Source: Niabella agricola (GTDB lineage: Bacteria; Bacteroidota; Bacteroidia; Chitinophagales; Chitinophagaceae). From it: a stretch of DNA of 64,000 nucleotides. This document shows positions 26,135 through 35,459 of the stretch, piece after piece (positions within the stretch are counted from its first letter, which is position 1; the number at the start of each line of letters is the position of its first letter). A model generated the notes under the pieces. That model was given only the letters and a program-made list of their open reading frames with translations. It had not been told where the DNA came from and searched no databases. The stretch spans positions 3,596,001 through 3,660,000 of the forward strand of contig NZ_JAJHIZ010000003.1 of NCBI RefSeq assembly GCF_021538615.1, written 5' to 3'. The position numbers were made by a program, and so were the translations under genes.

Positions 26135-27364
26135 TTATCCTGCGGGTTTTAATTCAACAGATTGAACCATACCTACACCCTCAAAGCCGATCCTGATGCC
26201 GGTGATGCTACCAATGGGGGCTTTAAACGGGCCTTCGAATGCCGGCCTGTTATTAATGGCTATTTTAATCCTGCCCTGTTTTGAAATACATTGCAGGGCA
26301 ACCGGCCGGCTAAAGTCTGCTCCAAATGCAGACAAGTCGTTTGTAGTGCCGCTTACAAACTGTTTGGGGCCAAGCAGCAGGTTGAGTTCGCCCGTGCATC
26401 CGGTCCTGGACAATGGAATCACAATGGCGCCTTCGGTGCCCAGAAGGGTGACAGTTGTTTTCCGGCAAACAGCGTTGTGAATACTGGTATAGGTATTTTG
26501 GAGTTGCAGGTTCAGCAGGAAATGAGTGCTGTTAAGGTTTATACTCCGGCTTACATAGGTAAGGATCAGTTTGGGGGCTGTTTTAAGCGTGTCTATATGC
26601 AGCTCGCGGAGATCCTGTTCGGTGATTCCCATCTGTCCTTTCGGTTTAAAGATCCGGTTTCCCAGGTAGATGGGCGCCGGCTCCTGGTCCAGGGCACCCA
26701 TCCATCCATTGGATTCTATATACACATCATGCTCTTTTACTACGGAATCGTTAAGGATCAGCTTTGCACGGTAATAACCCGGTAAATAATAAGTGCTGGC
26801 ATACTGACGACCGTTTTTATCAACACGGAACCGCCTTTTGGGATCCCAGCTTTGCTGGATGAAAACACTGTCGGCACTTGATTGGCGGGCATCGTATTCA
26901 AAAACCACCGTATTGGGTACCCCCCTGGTCACCGGTCTGCTGGAGAAACGCACAATACCATGGGTGATCTTTTTTGAGGTTTTTGTTATCAGGGCAAACC
27001 CGAGGACTCCCGCAGCAACCAGCAGCAGCCATATAACAACCTTGCCTGCGCTCCGTTTTTTCGGTTGCGGCAAGGGTATTTCATTTTGGGAAACGTCCTG
27101 GGCTGCAGTAAAAGTCCTCCAGTTAGAAAATCCGATAAACCGGGCCAGGGCATCCAGCGTGCTAAGGTTGGGTTTACTGTTGTACTGCACTTTGCCCCAG
27201 ATGCGCTTGAGCGTACTGGCACTCAATACCACCCCGGTCAACTCAAAGATACGGTCACCCAGGTTTTCAAAGTCCTGGTGCTGCCACCCTGAAGGATCGC
27301 CCCAGGCCAGTTTTTTTTCGACCGCTTCCCGGCATTTTAGTAAATAATCTGTGTTTTCATCCAT
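26135..27364 (-). CDS. Membrane protein with N-terminal HTH-like domain and beta-sandwich periplasmic part
   Basis: I can describe but not name this 409-residue protein. Residues 1-90 look like a cytoplasmic DNA-binding or recruitment domain (LTGVVLSASTLKRIWGKVQY, then LSTLDALARFIGFSNWRTF), a layout shared by many uncharacterised Chitinophagaceae proteins. One membrane span follows at about 106-127 (VVIWLLLVAAGVLGFALI). The rest is outside the cytoplasm and beta-rich: a PKD-like section (VFEYDARQSSADSVFIQQSW) and a LamG-like end (IKIAINNRPAFEGPFK). A signal-sensing regulator is plausible. It is a single gene, divergent from the secreted beta-helix gene. Confidence 0.7.
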   Translation of the reverse strand: MDENTDYLLKCREAVEKKLAWGDPSGWQHQDFENLGDRIFELTGVVLSASTLKRIWGKVQYNSKPNLSTLDALARFIGFSNWRTFTAAQDVSQNEIPLPQPKKRSAGKVVIWLLLVAAGVLGFALITKTSKKITHGIVRFSSRPVTRGVPNTVVFEYDARQSSADSVFIQQSWDPKRRFRVDKNGRQYASTYYLPGYYRAKLILNDSVVKEHDVYIESNGWMGALDQEPAPIYLGNRIFKPKGQMGITEQDLRELHIDTLKTAPKLILTYVSRSINLNSTHFLLNLQLQNTYTSIHNAVCRKTTVTLLGTEGAIVIPLSRTGCTGELNLLLGPKQFVSGTTNDLSAFGADFSRPVALQCISKQGRIKIAINNRPAFEGPFKAPIGSITGIRIGFEGVGMVQSVELKPAG

Positions 27365-27469
27365 AATCAATGCTGTGATGCGATTTGAACAAACTTGAAC
27401 AGGCTATGAATTTACAATTTCTGGCAGTGCGTACAAATTTGTGCTGTTATTTTTCACTAAATCATAAAA

Positions 27470-28537
27470 ATGCGAAACCTCCTAAAATTGTTTTCAGCGG
27501 CGATGATGATCATTGCCTGCCATGGTGCCGGTGCCCAAACCATTTTTGTAGACCCGGTAAAAGGAGATGATCAATCTCCGGGCACATCGGATGCACCGTT
27601 TGCCAGTCTGGAAAAAGCGGCCCTGGCTGCAGCGGCGCTTCCTGGTAATGCCGCCATTACCATTAAACTGGCGCCTGGTTTGTACCTGCTTAAAAATAAG
27701 GTAACAGTTGCCACAGGAAAAGCCTACGGGTTCGGCGCCCGGTTTACAATTGAAGCTACTGTAATGCCGGATGACACGGCCTGGACGCCGGAAAAAATGC
27801 CCGTGATCCAATCGGTTTCCGGCAACAACAATGATCCTAACCGGAAATTTCCGCATTGCGTAGGCTTGCTCATTGCGGCCAATAATGTCGTAATACAGGG
27901 GCTGAAGTTTACCGGAAACGCTCATCCGGGTGTAAACTATTATTATCCGGTAAAAAAAGAAGATACCCTTTACAGTGGTTTAAAAGTTGCACAATGTTAT
28001 TTTGTAGGAGATAAAAATGTTGCGCCTATACAGGGTGCGCTTTGGGCACATGGGTCGCGCACAGAAGTGGAGCATTGTATCTTTTACGGCTGTAAAAATG
28101 CGTTGCTGCTTTTCCGGGGAATAAAGGATTTCTCGCTCACACATTCCATTATTTACGGAGCTTACGAAGCGGCGGTCTGGTTCGGACCTTTTACGGACGA
28201 CTTCTCATTCAGGGATAATGTGGTGTCAAACTGTAATTTCTTCTGGTTACGCCCCGAAGATACCTATCCGGAATACACCTTCAGTAATTCTATTATTGCC
28301 AATAATAAAAATTATACCGGTGTATACCGCACTGCCGGGGGGCTGGCTCCCATTGATAAAAACAATTTTAAAGAAAACCATATCCGGAAAAAAGCCAGCG
28401 TGGTGCTAAATGAAGTGGAGATGGATGGAATGCAAAAAGGGTACCTGAACCTTTCTCCGAAGTCGGATGGATATGATATTGCTGCTGGTATTTTCAGCAG
28501 CAGGACCAAGAAGCATGAATCGGAAAGCAGAGAATAA
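27470..28537 (+). CDS. Secreted right-handed parallel beta-helix protein
   Basis: This 355-residue protein has a signal peptide (1-22, ending GAGAQ) followed by TIFVDPVKGDDQSPGTSDAP, the usual opening of DUF1565/pectate-lyase-like beta-helix proteins. Repeated short strands with Asn, Val and Ile (NNVVIQGLKFTGNAHPG, EHCIFYGCKNALLLF, SIIYGAYEAAVWFG) form the helix coils. Such proteins often bind or cut polysaccharides, but no lyase catalytic residues can be assigned. The gene for another secreted protein follows after 34 bases, so the two are probably co-transcribed. Confidence 0.78.
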   Translation: MRNLLKLFSAAMMIIACHGAGAQTIFVDPVKGDDQSPGTSDAPFASLEKAALAAAALPGNAAITIKLAPGLYLLKNKVTVATGKAYGFGARFTIEATVMPDDTAWTPEKMPVIQSVSGNNNDPNRKFPHCVGLLIAANNVVIQGLKFTGNAHPGVNYYYPVKKEDTLYSGLKVAQCYFVGDKNVAPIQGALWAHGSRTEVEHCIFYGCKNALLLFRGIKDFSLTHSIIYGAYEAAVWFGPFTDDFSFRDNVVSNCNFFWLRPEDTYPEYTFSNSIIANNKNYTGVYRTAGGLAPIDKNNFKENHIRKKASVVLNEVEMDGMQKGYLNLSPKSDGYDIAAGIFSSRTKKHESESRE

Positions 28538-28571
28538 GAATCGTCCTTTAAATTTTAACCAATAAACAGAA

Positions 28572-29237
28572 ATGATGCTAAAAACATTTGTATTGATTTC
28601 GCTGGCATTTTTTGCAATACATTCCCAGGGGCAGTCTGTAAGGGAATTAAAACCTGAGCTGGATAAACTGGCTGCCGCAAAAAAGATGACTGTTTTTAAC
28701 CGCAATGTGACGCTGCTGAAGGATTCAGCCAATAAGAAAATCCTTTATTTGAATGCAAAGGACAACTATGGAGTGGCCTGGCTGACCGGCTATCAGCTGG
28801 ACAATGGCATCCTGGAATTTGATGTAAAGGGAAGAGATCTATTACAGCAAAGCTTTGTTGGCATTGCGTTTCACGGCTTAAATGACAGCACCATGGAGGT
28901 GGTTTACTTCCGCCCGTTTAATTTTCAGGCAACCGATACAACGAGAAGGAGCCATTCTGTTCAGTATATTTCATTGCCGGACAACGACTGGAAAAAACTC
29001 AGGACTGAACATCCCAATCAATATGAACAGGCGCTCAAACATCCTCCTCAACCGGATGAATGGTTTCATGTGCGTGTGGTCATTGATCACTCGGAAGTAA
29101 GGGTATTTGTAAATAATCATCCGGAACCTGACCTGGTGGCAATGCGGTTAAGCAGCAGGAGCGAAGGCTGTATTGGTTTTTGGACCGGGCATCAGTCGGA
29201 TGGTAGTTTTGCCAATTTGAAAGTGATTCCAAAATAA
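28572..29237 (+). CDS. Secreted LamG/DUF1080-like protein
   Basis: This 221-residue protein has a signal peptide (1-20, ending SQGQ) and a single concanavalin A-like jelly-roll domain: LDNGILEFDVKGRDLLQQSF, then FVGIAFHGLNDSTMEVVYFR and EGCIGFWTGHQSDGSFANLK. Similar domains occur in 3-keto-disaccharide hydrolases (DUF1080), but length and sequence are not close enough to claim that activity. It is probably co-transcribed with the beta-helix gene before it. The alternative start is the next codon (ATGATG). Confidence 0.72.
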   Translation: MMLKTFVLISLAFFAIHSQGQSVRELKPELDKLAAAKKMTVFNRNVTLLKDSANKKILYLNAKDNYGVAWLTGYQLDNGILEFDVKGRDLLQQSFVGIAFHGLNDSTMEVVYFRPFNFQATDTTRRSHSVQYISLPDNDWKKLRTEHPNQYEQALKHPPQPDEWFHVRVVIDHSEVRVFVNNHPEPDLVAMRLSSRSEGCIGFWTGHQSDGSFANLKVIPK

Positions 29238-29246
29238 GATCAGGAG

Positions 29247-30322
29247 CTAATCGGCAGGCGCTAATGATTCCAACAGCCGGTTGTTTTCGATGCGTTCGCG
29301 GGCTTTTATAAGGATGTGATGTATTTTTCTTTTCCAATTCTTTCTTAAGGGGTAACTCGGTCCAGTATTCCGCCACCATAATGCCGTCCTTATGCATTTC
29401 CAGTAACTCGATCTGTTCACGACTGCTTTCTGTGCAAAGAATCAGACCAACCGGAGGAAGCTCACCTTCCTGCCTTTCGTGCTTGCCCAACCACCGGAGA
29501 TAAAGCTCCATTTGTCCTTTATGTTTGGCTTCAAATTTCCCGAGCTTCAGTTCTATGGCTACCAGCCGTTTTAAAACCCGGTGATAAAACAGGAGGTCCG
29601 GGTAAAAGTCTTCCCCGTCAATGATCATTCTTTTCCGGCGATCAATAAAAGCAAAACCGCTTCCCAACTCAAGGATGAAGGTTTCCAGTTCTTTTAAAAT
29701 AGCGGCTTCTAAATCTTTTTCCAGGTAGGTATTTTGAAGACCAAGAAAATCCGGGAAGTAAGGGTCTTTGAAATTGTTTTGAAGCGCCGGATGATTGCGG
29801 GTATTCTGTAAATTGGCAATGGTGGTACGTTCATATTCCTTAGTGGCTATTTGATGGCGCAATGACCTTACACTCAATACATTGTTGGCTGTTATGCGGG
29901 CGTAATACAGTTTTGATTCCGGGTCTTGCAGTAGTAACAATACCAGGATATGCGACCAGCTCAATTGTCGTGACAGCGTCACGACAATTTCCTCTGACTG
30001 GAATTGTTCTGCAAACTGCAGCATTCTGCGCAGGTTTTTTTCTTCAAAATTGCGACCGTAGCGGGCTTTTAATTGTGCCGCCAATGCAGGCACGATCTGT
30101 CTGCCATAACTGGCACGCCTGTTTTGGAGGATATCTTCATTGATGCGCTTGCCAATATGCCAAAAAAGCATCGTAAGGGCACTGTTTGCCTGCTGTACAA
30201 ATTGATGTTGAACTTTGATCTATAAGCTGTGAGAGATCGGCGAGTAGCGCTTGTTCCGGTGATAACCGCTTTTTTGAGGAGGTATTTTTCTCCTTGCTTT
30301 GGTTAGATGTTATCTTGTTCAT
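29247..30322 (-). pseudogene. PDDEXK nuclease-family (DUF1016/YhcG) gene with two frameshifts
   Basis: The family's N-terminal part reads from the ATG at 30322 (LSPEQALLADLSQLIDQ), the middle from the next frame at about 30215 (HQFVQQANSALTMLFWHIGK, then FIDRRKRMIIDGEDFYPDLL and LVAIELKLGKFEAKHKGQM), and the end from the third frame after about 29330 (IHHILIKAREHIE-type sequence to a stop at 29247). Each switch needs one extra base to be skipped, the second in an A5 run. The PDDEXK residues Asp, Glu and Lys in YPDLLFYHRVL and ELKLGK are intact. Without the second shift the frame runs on to 29080 and overlaps the neighbouring convergent gene. The family is linked to restriction and mobile DNA. 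Confidence 0.8.
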
Positions 30323-30542
30323 AGGTTGTATATAAAAAGCCTTTATCCGGCGTCTGCTGTTAAGAAAGACGTTGCTGCTATGAAGACACTACTAAAAAAG
30401 CATGAAAAATAATTTTTATAAATGGTGTTCAACGGACTGGCGGGGTCCTCAATGCAGCGATGGATTTAACAAATATAATTGTTGCCAAAGGGACCGGAAA
30501 GTACTGTGGCCCCTTTTGTAAGATCAAACAGATAGGACTGAT

Positions 30543-31082
30543 TTAGTAATACGGACTGATTAATATATAAATGATGGGACCGGTTACGGCCACATAGAAC
30601 CAGATGGGCCAGGTAATGCGGGCTATTTTCCGGTGCCGGGGATATTCGCCGATGAGGCCCCTGTACGCCGTAAATAAAATAAACGGAAGGATGATGCCCG
30701 CAAGCGGAATATGTGTACCAAGAATGAAGTAATAAATAAACCGAATGGATCCGGTGCCGCCGAATTTGGTGTCACCCGCTAGCAGGTGGTGCGCAATATA
30801 ACTCACCAGGAACAGGATGGAAAGCACCATGGCCACCAGCATCAGCCGTTTATGCAGCAGGTATTTACCGCTTTTGACAGCAAACAGGGCTATCACCAAA
30901 AGTACGGCAACAACGGAGTTGATGACGGCATTGATCCGCGCAAAAATATGTACGTCAAAACCCGGCTGAATGTTCAGCTGAACACGTCCCAGCGCTACTA
31001 CCACAGCAAATACGATAACGGAAAAAGTATAGATAAGAAGGTTGGCCTTCTTATCATTTTTGGTCCACGACGGGGTCAACAT
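30543..31082 (-). CDS. DUF420 membrane protein
   Basis: This 179-residue protein has four or five membrane spans, for example LLIYTFSVIVFAVVVALG, INSVVAVLLVIALFAV and LMLVAMVLSILFLVSYIAHH, and conserved His residues (HLLAGDTKFGG region and GTHIPLAG). DUF420 proteins resemble heme-copper oxidase-associated subunits and are found beside SCO and cytochrome oxidase genes. The frame overlaps the SCO1 gene upstream by 29 bases, so the two are coupled. The function is likely cytochrome oxidase assembly, by association only. Confidence 0.88.
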   Translation of the reverse strand: MLTPSWTKNDKKANLLIYTFSVIVFAVVVALGRVQLNIQPGFDVHIFARINAVINSVVAVLLVIALFAVKSGKYLLHKRLMLVAMVLSILFLVSYIAHHLLAGDTKFGGTGSIRFIYYFILGTHIPLAGIILPFILFTAYRGLIGEYPRHRKIARITWPIWFYVAVTGPIIYILISPYY

Positions 31083-31878
31083 TTTTTTTCTTTTTAAACA
31101 CGATCAGGAATAAGCCTACCATTACGGCGGCCACTAAGAACACGATCGCCAGGAGATTGAACTGCCCGGAGAGCGCACTTTTTTCATTGGGGTTTTTCTC
31201 AAGTGTCAGCAATACAATATCGCGGGAAATCTTTGCCAGGGAGGCACTATCGAGCCCATGATAAAATCCCCGGATCACCCGGCTGCTATCAATCAATACA
31301 AAATGATCGGTATGGATAAAGCTGGTATCAATACCTTTTCCGTCCACAAGGCCAATCCGCATGTCTTTCAGCGCCAGGTCATAAATGGTCTTTTTGTCAC
31401 CGGTCAGGAGGTCCCATTGCTGGGGATTGATCTGGAAACGGTCGGCCCAGGCTTTCAGCTGGTGCACCGAGTCCCGTTCAGGATCAATACTGAAAGAGAT
31501 AAACTGTACGTCATCATTGGTACGGTCACCCACCCGTTCCGAATTGGTAATCGAGCCCTGCAACCGCTTCATGTTGAGGGTGAGCGGCGGGCAGATGGTG
31601 GGACAATGCGTAAAGAAAAAATCGGCAATGATGATCTTGCCCCGGTATTTATCCAGGGTAACGGTTTCCCCCAGCTGGTTGGTCAGCTTAAAATCGCTGA
31701 GGCGATGCCATACCGTATCCGAAACCTTTTTGCCATCTTTGAGCGAGGAGTTGATCGAGTCCGGAAAATAACGCTGCGGTAATACCACGGCCTGATCGCT
31801 GTAATGCTTGATGATAAAATAGCAGGTGAGCGGTAAAATGATCGCAATGAGGAGACCGTATATTGCCTTTTTGTTCAA
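31054..31878 (-). CDS. SCO1/SenC copper-binding cytochrome oxidase assembly protein
   Basis: This 274-residue protein has an N-terminal membrane anchor (about 5-23), the thioredoxin-like SCO domain with the copper-binding Cys92 and Cys96 in FFFTHCPTICPPLT, the later His in FIHTDHFVLID and a second membrane span near the C-terminus (LLAIVFLVAAVMVGLFLIV). SCO proteins carry copper to the CuA site of cytochrome c oxidase. The extra C-terminal span is common in Bacteroidota versions. DUF420 overlaps downstream. The oxidase structural genes are not in the window. Confidence 0.93.
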   Translation of the reverse strand: MNKKAIYGLLIAIILPLTCYFIIKHYSDQAVVLPQRYFPDSINSSLKDGKKVSDTVWHRLSDFKLTNQLGETVTLDKYRGKIIIADFFFTHCPTICPPLTLNMKRLQGSITNSERVGDRTNDDVQFISFSIDPERDSVHQLKAWADRFQINPQQWDLLTGDKKTIYDLALKDMRIGLVDGKGIDTSFIHTDHFVLIDSSRVIRGFYHGLDSASLAKISRDIVLLTLEKNPNEKSALSGQFNLLAIVFLVAAVMVGLFLIVFKKKKNVDPVVDQK

Positions 31879-32217
31879 AACAAACTTAATTAAAGATTTC
31901 GAGCCGCAAAAGTCGTAAAAAGCTTTTAAAGGCTTCGTTTTTTTAAGAAATATATTTTCTATATGAAACGCTTTTGCGTTGTTTTGTTAGCAGCACAGCG
32001 GCATAAAAATAGTTTAAGCGCGGGGTTAAGCTTGCTGTTTTAAATGCCACACGTTTGCAGATGTGTGGCAGGTGCTCCAAAAAATTTGCGGCAGCGGTCA
32101 AGGGGATCTGTGCATCTGCGGCAATATCGTCGGATGCCATAGCCCTGATTTTGTATGCAAAACCGCCCCATTTCATAGGATTTGTACTATTTTTAGACTC
32201 TCTAAAATGATCCTACA
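31879..32217. other. Divergent intergenic region
   Basis: These 339 bases separate SCO1 (- strand) from the sugar dehydrogenase (+ strand) and should hold both promoters. I see one hairpin (GCCACAC at 32046 with GTGTGGC at 32063) and no gene. No full promoter consensus stands out. Confidence 0.5.
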
Positions 32218-33465
32218 ATGTATTTTAATGCTAAACCACTGTTAACAGGGGTGCTGGCGGCCTCCCTGCTCATTGCCTGTAATGATGATCAATCACATAA
32301 TGCCAAGCCCGGCGGAGATACCGATTCTTCCGCAGCCGCTGTAGAAACCAAAACGCCCAACAGCGATTATAAACCGGCATTTGAGGGACAAACCCGTATA
32401 AAAGGCGTACATACCCAAACGGCCCTGGATGTAAAAATGCTTTCCGACGGACTGGTAAATCCCTGGGGCATCACTGCGTTGCCAGACGGGCGTTTTTTGA
32501 TCACGGAGAAGAATGGTACCCTTCGTATTGCCACTACCAGCGGTCAATTGAGTACGCCCATCACCGGTTTGCCAAAAGTGAACAGTGAAGGGCAGGGCGG
32601 ATTGCTCGATGTGGCCATTGATCCGGATTTTGCGTCGAACCGCACCATTTATTTTACGTTTTCGCAGGATGTTCCTCCCGGGACCCTAACCGCCGTAGGC
32701 AAGGGGAAACTGGCCGCTGATGAAAAAACGGTGGAAGGAGCAACGGTTATTTACCAGGCTCTGCCGGCCTTCCCCAGTAAACTGCATTATGGTGGCCGGT
32801 TGGTATGGGATAAAGAAGGAAATCTTTTTGTAAGCACCGGCGAGCGCTCCGATACGGTATCCCGCCCGCAGGCCCAGCATTTAAATTCTGCATTGGGTAA
32901 GATATTACGGATCACAAAAGAAGGGAAGCCGGCCCCCGGTAATCCCAAATTTAGCGAGGCCGGTGCCCGCCCGGAAATCTGGTCCTACGGGCATCGCAAT
33001 GTGCAGGGACTGGCCATTCACCCGGTTACCGGTGATCTTTGGGAAGACGAATTTGGGCCCAAGGGCGGCGACGAAGTAAACCGGATTGAACCCGGGAAGA
33101 ACTACGGCTGGCCCACCATCACTTACGGACTGGAATACAGTGGTAAAAAGGTGGGGGAGGGCATTACACAAAAAGACGGTCTGGAGCAACCGGTGTATTA
33201 CTGGGATCCGGTGGTGTCGCCCAGCGGCGCTATTTTTTATAGCGGAGGCCTGATACCAGAGTGGAAAAATAATTTGTTTATCGGGGCATTGAGCGGTATG
33301 CATATTGTGCGACTGGTGATCGAAAATAATAAGGTAGTGGGCGAAGAGCGCTTGCTGGCCGATCAGCAGCAGCGGTTCCGGGATGTGGCACAGGGCACGG
33401 ATGGGGCATTGTATGCAATTACTGATGGAGAAAAAGGAAGGTTGTTCCGGATCGGGAAGAAATAG
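32218..33465 (+). CDS. PQQ-dependent sugar dehydrogenase-like lipoprotein
   Basis: This 415-residue protein is a glucose/sorbosone dehydrogenase-type beta-propeller. The lipoprotein signal ends LLIAC with Cys21. Propeller features include NPWGITALPDGRFLITEK near the start, LPAFPSKLHYGGRLVWDK with the active-site His, SYGHRNVQGLAIHP and EDEFGPKGGDEVNRIEPGKN, which match PQQ-binding soluble glucose dehydrogenases. It probably oxidises sugars at the outer face of the cell. PQQ synthesis genes are not visible, so PQQ may be taken up or another role is possible. Confidence 0.9.
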   Translation: MYFNAKPLLTGVLAASLLIACNDDQSHNAKPGGDTDSSAAAVETKTPNSDYKPAFEGQTRIKGVHTQTALDVKMLSDGLVNPWGITALPDGRFLITEKNGTLRIATTSGQLSTPITGLPKVNSEGQGGLLDVAIDPDFASNRTIYFTFSQDVPPGTLTAVGKGKLAADEKTVEGATVIYQALPAFPSKLHYGGRLVWDKEGNLFVSTGERSDTVSRPQAQHLNSALGKILRITKEGKPAPGNPKFSEAGARPEIWSYGHRNVQGLAIHPVTGDLWEDEFGPKGGDEVNRIEPGKNYGWPTITYGLEYSGKKVGEGITQKDGLEQPVYYWDPVVSPSGAIFYSGGLIPEWKNNLFIGALSGMHIVRLVIENNKVVGEERLLADQQQRFRDVAQGTDGALYAITDGEKGRLFRIGKK

Positions 33466-33470
33466 TCTGC

Positions 33471-33534
33471 AGAATTGAGATTTGGAGAATTCAGGTTGAT
33501 AGTATGTTTTTTTGCGTTTTCAGATCTCAATTCT
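33471..33534. repeat. Low-complexity inverted tract upstream of the M28 peptidase gene
   Basis: AGAATTGAGAT at 33471-33481 is mirrored by ATCTCAATTCT at 33524-33534. The same words occur at 45.4 kb and inside purH at 41.2 kb. Confidence 0.75.
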
Positions 33535-33549
33535 CAAAATAAATATTCA

Positions 33550-35205
33550 ATGAAGAAACTGCTCGCTGGTGTATTAATAGCGCTTGCTTATATATCCTGT
33601 AATAACCTGGCAAAAAACGGCGCTGGTAAAGAGGAGTCCCTGGTATTCCATACAGATAGCCTTGTAAAGCATATCAAGATCCTGTCTTCGGATGCATTCC
33701 AGGGGCGCAAACCTTTTACCGATGGAGAAGCAAAAACGATCGCATATCTGCAGGAACAGTTCCGTTCGCTGGGAGCGGAGCCGGGTAATGGCAGCAGCTA
33801 TCTGCAGGAAGTACCGATGATCGATATCCTGTCGCAGCCCGATACCATCATGCAGGTGCGTACTCCAAACGGAGCCCTGCAATTAAAGGGATTTGACGAG
33901 TATGTGTTGTCAACGCCGAAAACAGAGGCCACTGTAAACCTGGAGAATGTGCCGGTAGTATTTGCAGGCTATGGCGTGGTGGCTCCTGAATATAACTGGA
34001 ACGATTATGAAGGACTGGATGTAAAAGGAAAGATTGTAATGGTACTGGTGAACGACCCTGGTTTTAATAATGGGGATACGACGCTGTTTAAAGGCAAAAC
34101 GATGACCTACTACGGCCGCTGGACCTATAAATTTGAAGAAGCGGCCCGGCAGGGCGCCCGCGGCTGTCTGGTGATCCATAGCACGGCCGCAGCCAGCTAT
34201 CCGTTCAGCGTGGTGCAGAACAGCTGGAATGAATCAGAGTTGCGGCTCGACAATAAAGATGAAAAATTACTGGAGGCTCAGGGTTGGATCGCCATGGAAG
34301 CGGCAAAAAAGCTGATCGTTGCCGGCGGGCAGGATACATCGATCATTGCTAAAGCAGACATACCCGGATTTAAAGCAGTGCCGCTGAATGAAACCGTTTC
34401 CACCCATATTAAAACGAAGGTTACGCGCAGCAAATCGCACAATGTAATTGCGAAGGTTACCGGCAGCAAATACCCCGATGAATATGTATTGTATACCGCG
34501 CACTGGGACCACCTCGGTATTGGCAAACCAGATGCAAAAGGCGATTCTATTTATAACGGGGCACTGGACAATGCCAGCGGTACGGCTGCCTTGCTGGAGT
34601 TTGCCAGAGTGTGGAAAAGCCGGCAAACCCCACCCGAGCGTACCGTCGTTTTTCTGGCCGTAACTGCAGAAGAGCAGGGGTTGCTGGGATCGGCTTATTA
34701 TGCACAGCACCCAGTGTACCCGCTTGCAAAAACGGTTGGCGTATTGAACGTGGATGAGGTGAACAATTATGGCCGCACAAAGGATATCATGGTGGTTGGA
34801 CAGGGGCAATCGGAGATGGAAGATCTTTTAAAGGAGGAAGCCGGGAAACTGGGCCGCTATATTTCTTATGATGCGACCCCGGAGGCCGGGCATTATTTCC
34901 GCTCGGATCATTTCAGTTTTGCCAAAGCGGGCGTGCCGGCGCTGGCACAGGGTTTTGGGATCGATGTGGTGGGAAAGGGAACAGCATATGGTAAAAAAAT
35001 GCAGGAGGAGTTTAATGCACAGCATTACCATGGCCCTTCGGATGAATATCAGGCCAGTTGGGATCTGAGCGGGGCAGTGGATGATCTGCAACTGCTTTTT
35101 AGGGTTGGTAAAAGATTGGCCTACGGGCATGCCTGGCCCGGATGGAAGGCGGGTTCTGAGTTTAAAGCCGAACGGGAAAAGACCGCCGCGGAGCGGACAA
35201 AATAG
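33550..35205 (+). CDS. M28-family zinc metallopeptidase lipoprotein
   Basis: This 551-residue protein has a lipoprotein signal (MKKLLAGVLIALAYISC, Cys17), an N-terminal segment, an inserted PA domain (about 130-270; PVVFAGYGVVAPEYNWNDYE) and the M28 catalytic domain. Zinc-site motifs are in order: YTAHWDHLGIG, NGALDNASGTAAL, VTAEEQGLLGS, LNVDEVNN and the late HYHGPSDEY with the last His. M28 enzymes are aminopeptidases. The start was placed at the lipoprotein Met; the longer frame runs through the low-complexity tract upstream. Confidence 0.93.
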   Translation: MKKLLAGVLIALAYISCNNLAKNGAGKEESLVFHTDSLVKHIKILSSDAFQGRKPFTDGEAKTIAYLQEQFRSLGAEPGNGSSYLQEVPMIDILSQPDTIMQVRTPNGALQLKGFDEYVLSTPKTEATVNLENVPVVFAGYGVVAPEYNWNDYEGLDVKGKIVMVLVNDPGFNNGDTTLFKGKTMTYYGRWTYKFEEAARQGARGCLVIHSTAAASYPFSVVQNSWNESELRLDNKDEKLLEAQGWIAMEAAKKLIVAGGQDTSIIAKADIPGFKAVPLNETVSTHIKTKVTRSKSHNVIAKVTGSKYPDEYVLYTAHWDHLGIGKPDAKGDSIYNGALDNASGTAALLEFARVWKSRQTPPERTVVFLAVTAEEQGLLGSAYYAQHPVYPLAKTVGVLNVDEVNNYGRTKDIMVVGQGQSEMEDLLKEEAGKLGRYISYDATPEAGHYFRSDHFSFAKAGVPALAQGFGIDVVGKGTAYGKKMQEEFNAQHYHGPSDEYQASWDLSGAVDDLQLLFRVGKRLAYGHAWPGWKAGSEFKAEREKTAAERTK

Positions 35206-35210
35206 CTGCA

Positions 35211-35234
35211 GCCGGAATGCCGGCTTCCTTTAAG
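35211..35234 (+). terminator. Possible terminator after the M28 peptidase gene
   Basis: AGCCGG-AATG-CCGGCT forms a perfect six-pair stem five bases after the stop, followed by TCCTTT. The T-tract is short. Confidence 0.4.
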
Positions 35235-35459
35235 GAATACGAAGTATAGGCCTGTTCCCATATTCTGGAGCTATTCATAACAGCAGGCCCCGATTCCTGC
35301 GGCATCATTACATTATGAGTTAGCAGAACAGGAAAATGTTGAGCGCTCAAGGCATCTGAAAGTACCTGTCCCTTATTTTTGTAAAGCGGATGTAATTGTG
35401 TTTCACCATGGGCGGACGCACCGAGGTCAAACAGGTAAATAAATTTTCTGCTTTACAAT

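Noticed and set aside
29080..30171. The long single frame of the DUF1016 gene taken as one intact 363-residue protein
   Set aside because: Its last 80 residues do not fit the family and overlap the convergent gene; the family ending is found in another frame that stops at 29247, so a frameshifted gene is the better reading.
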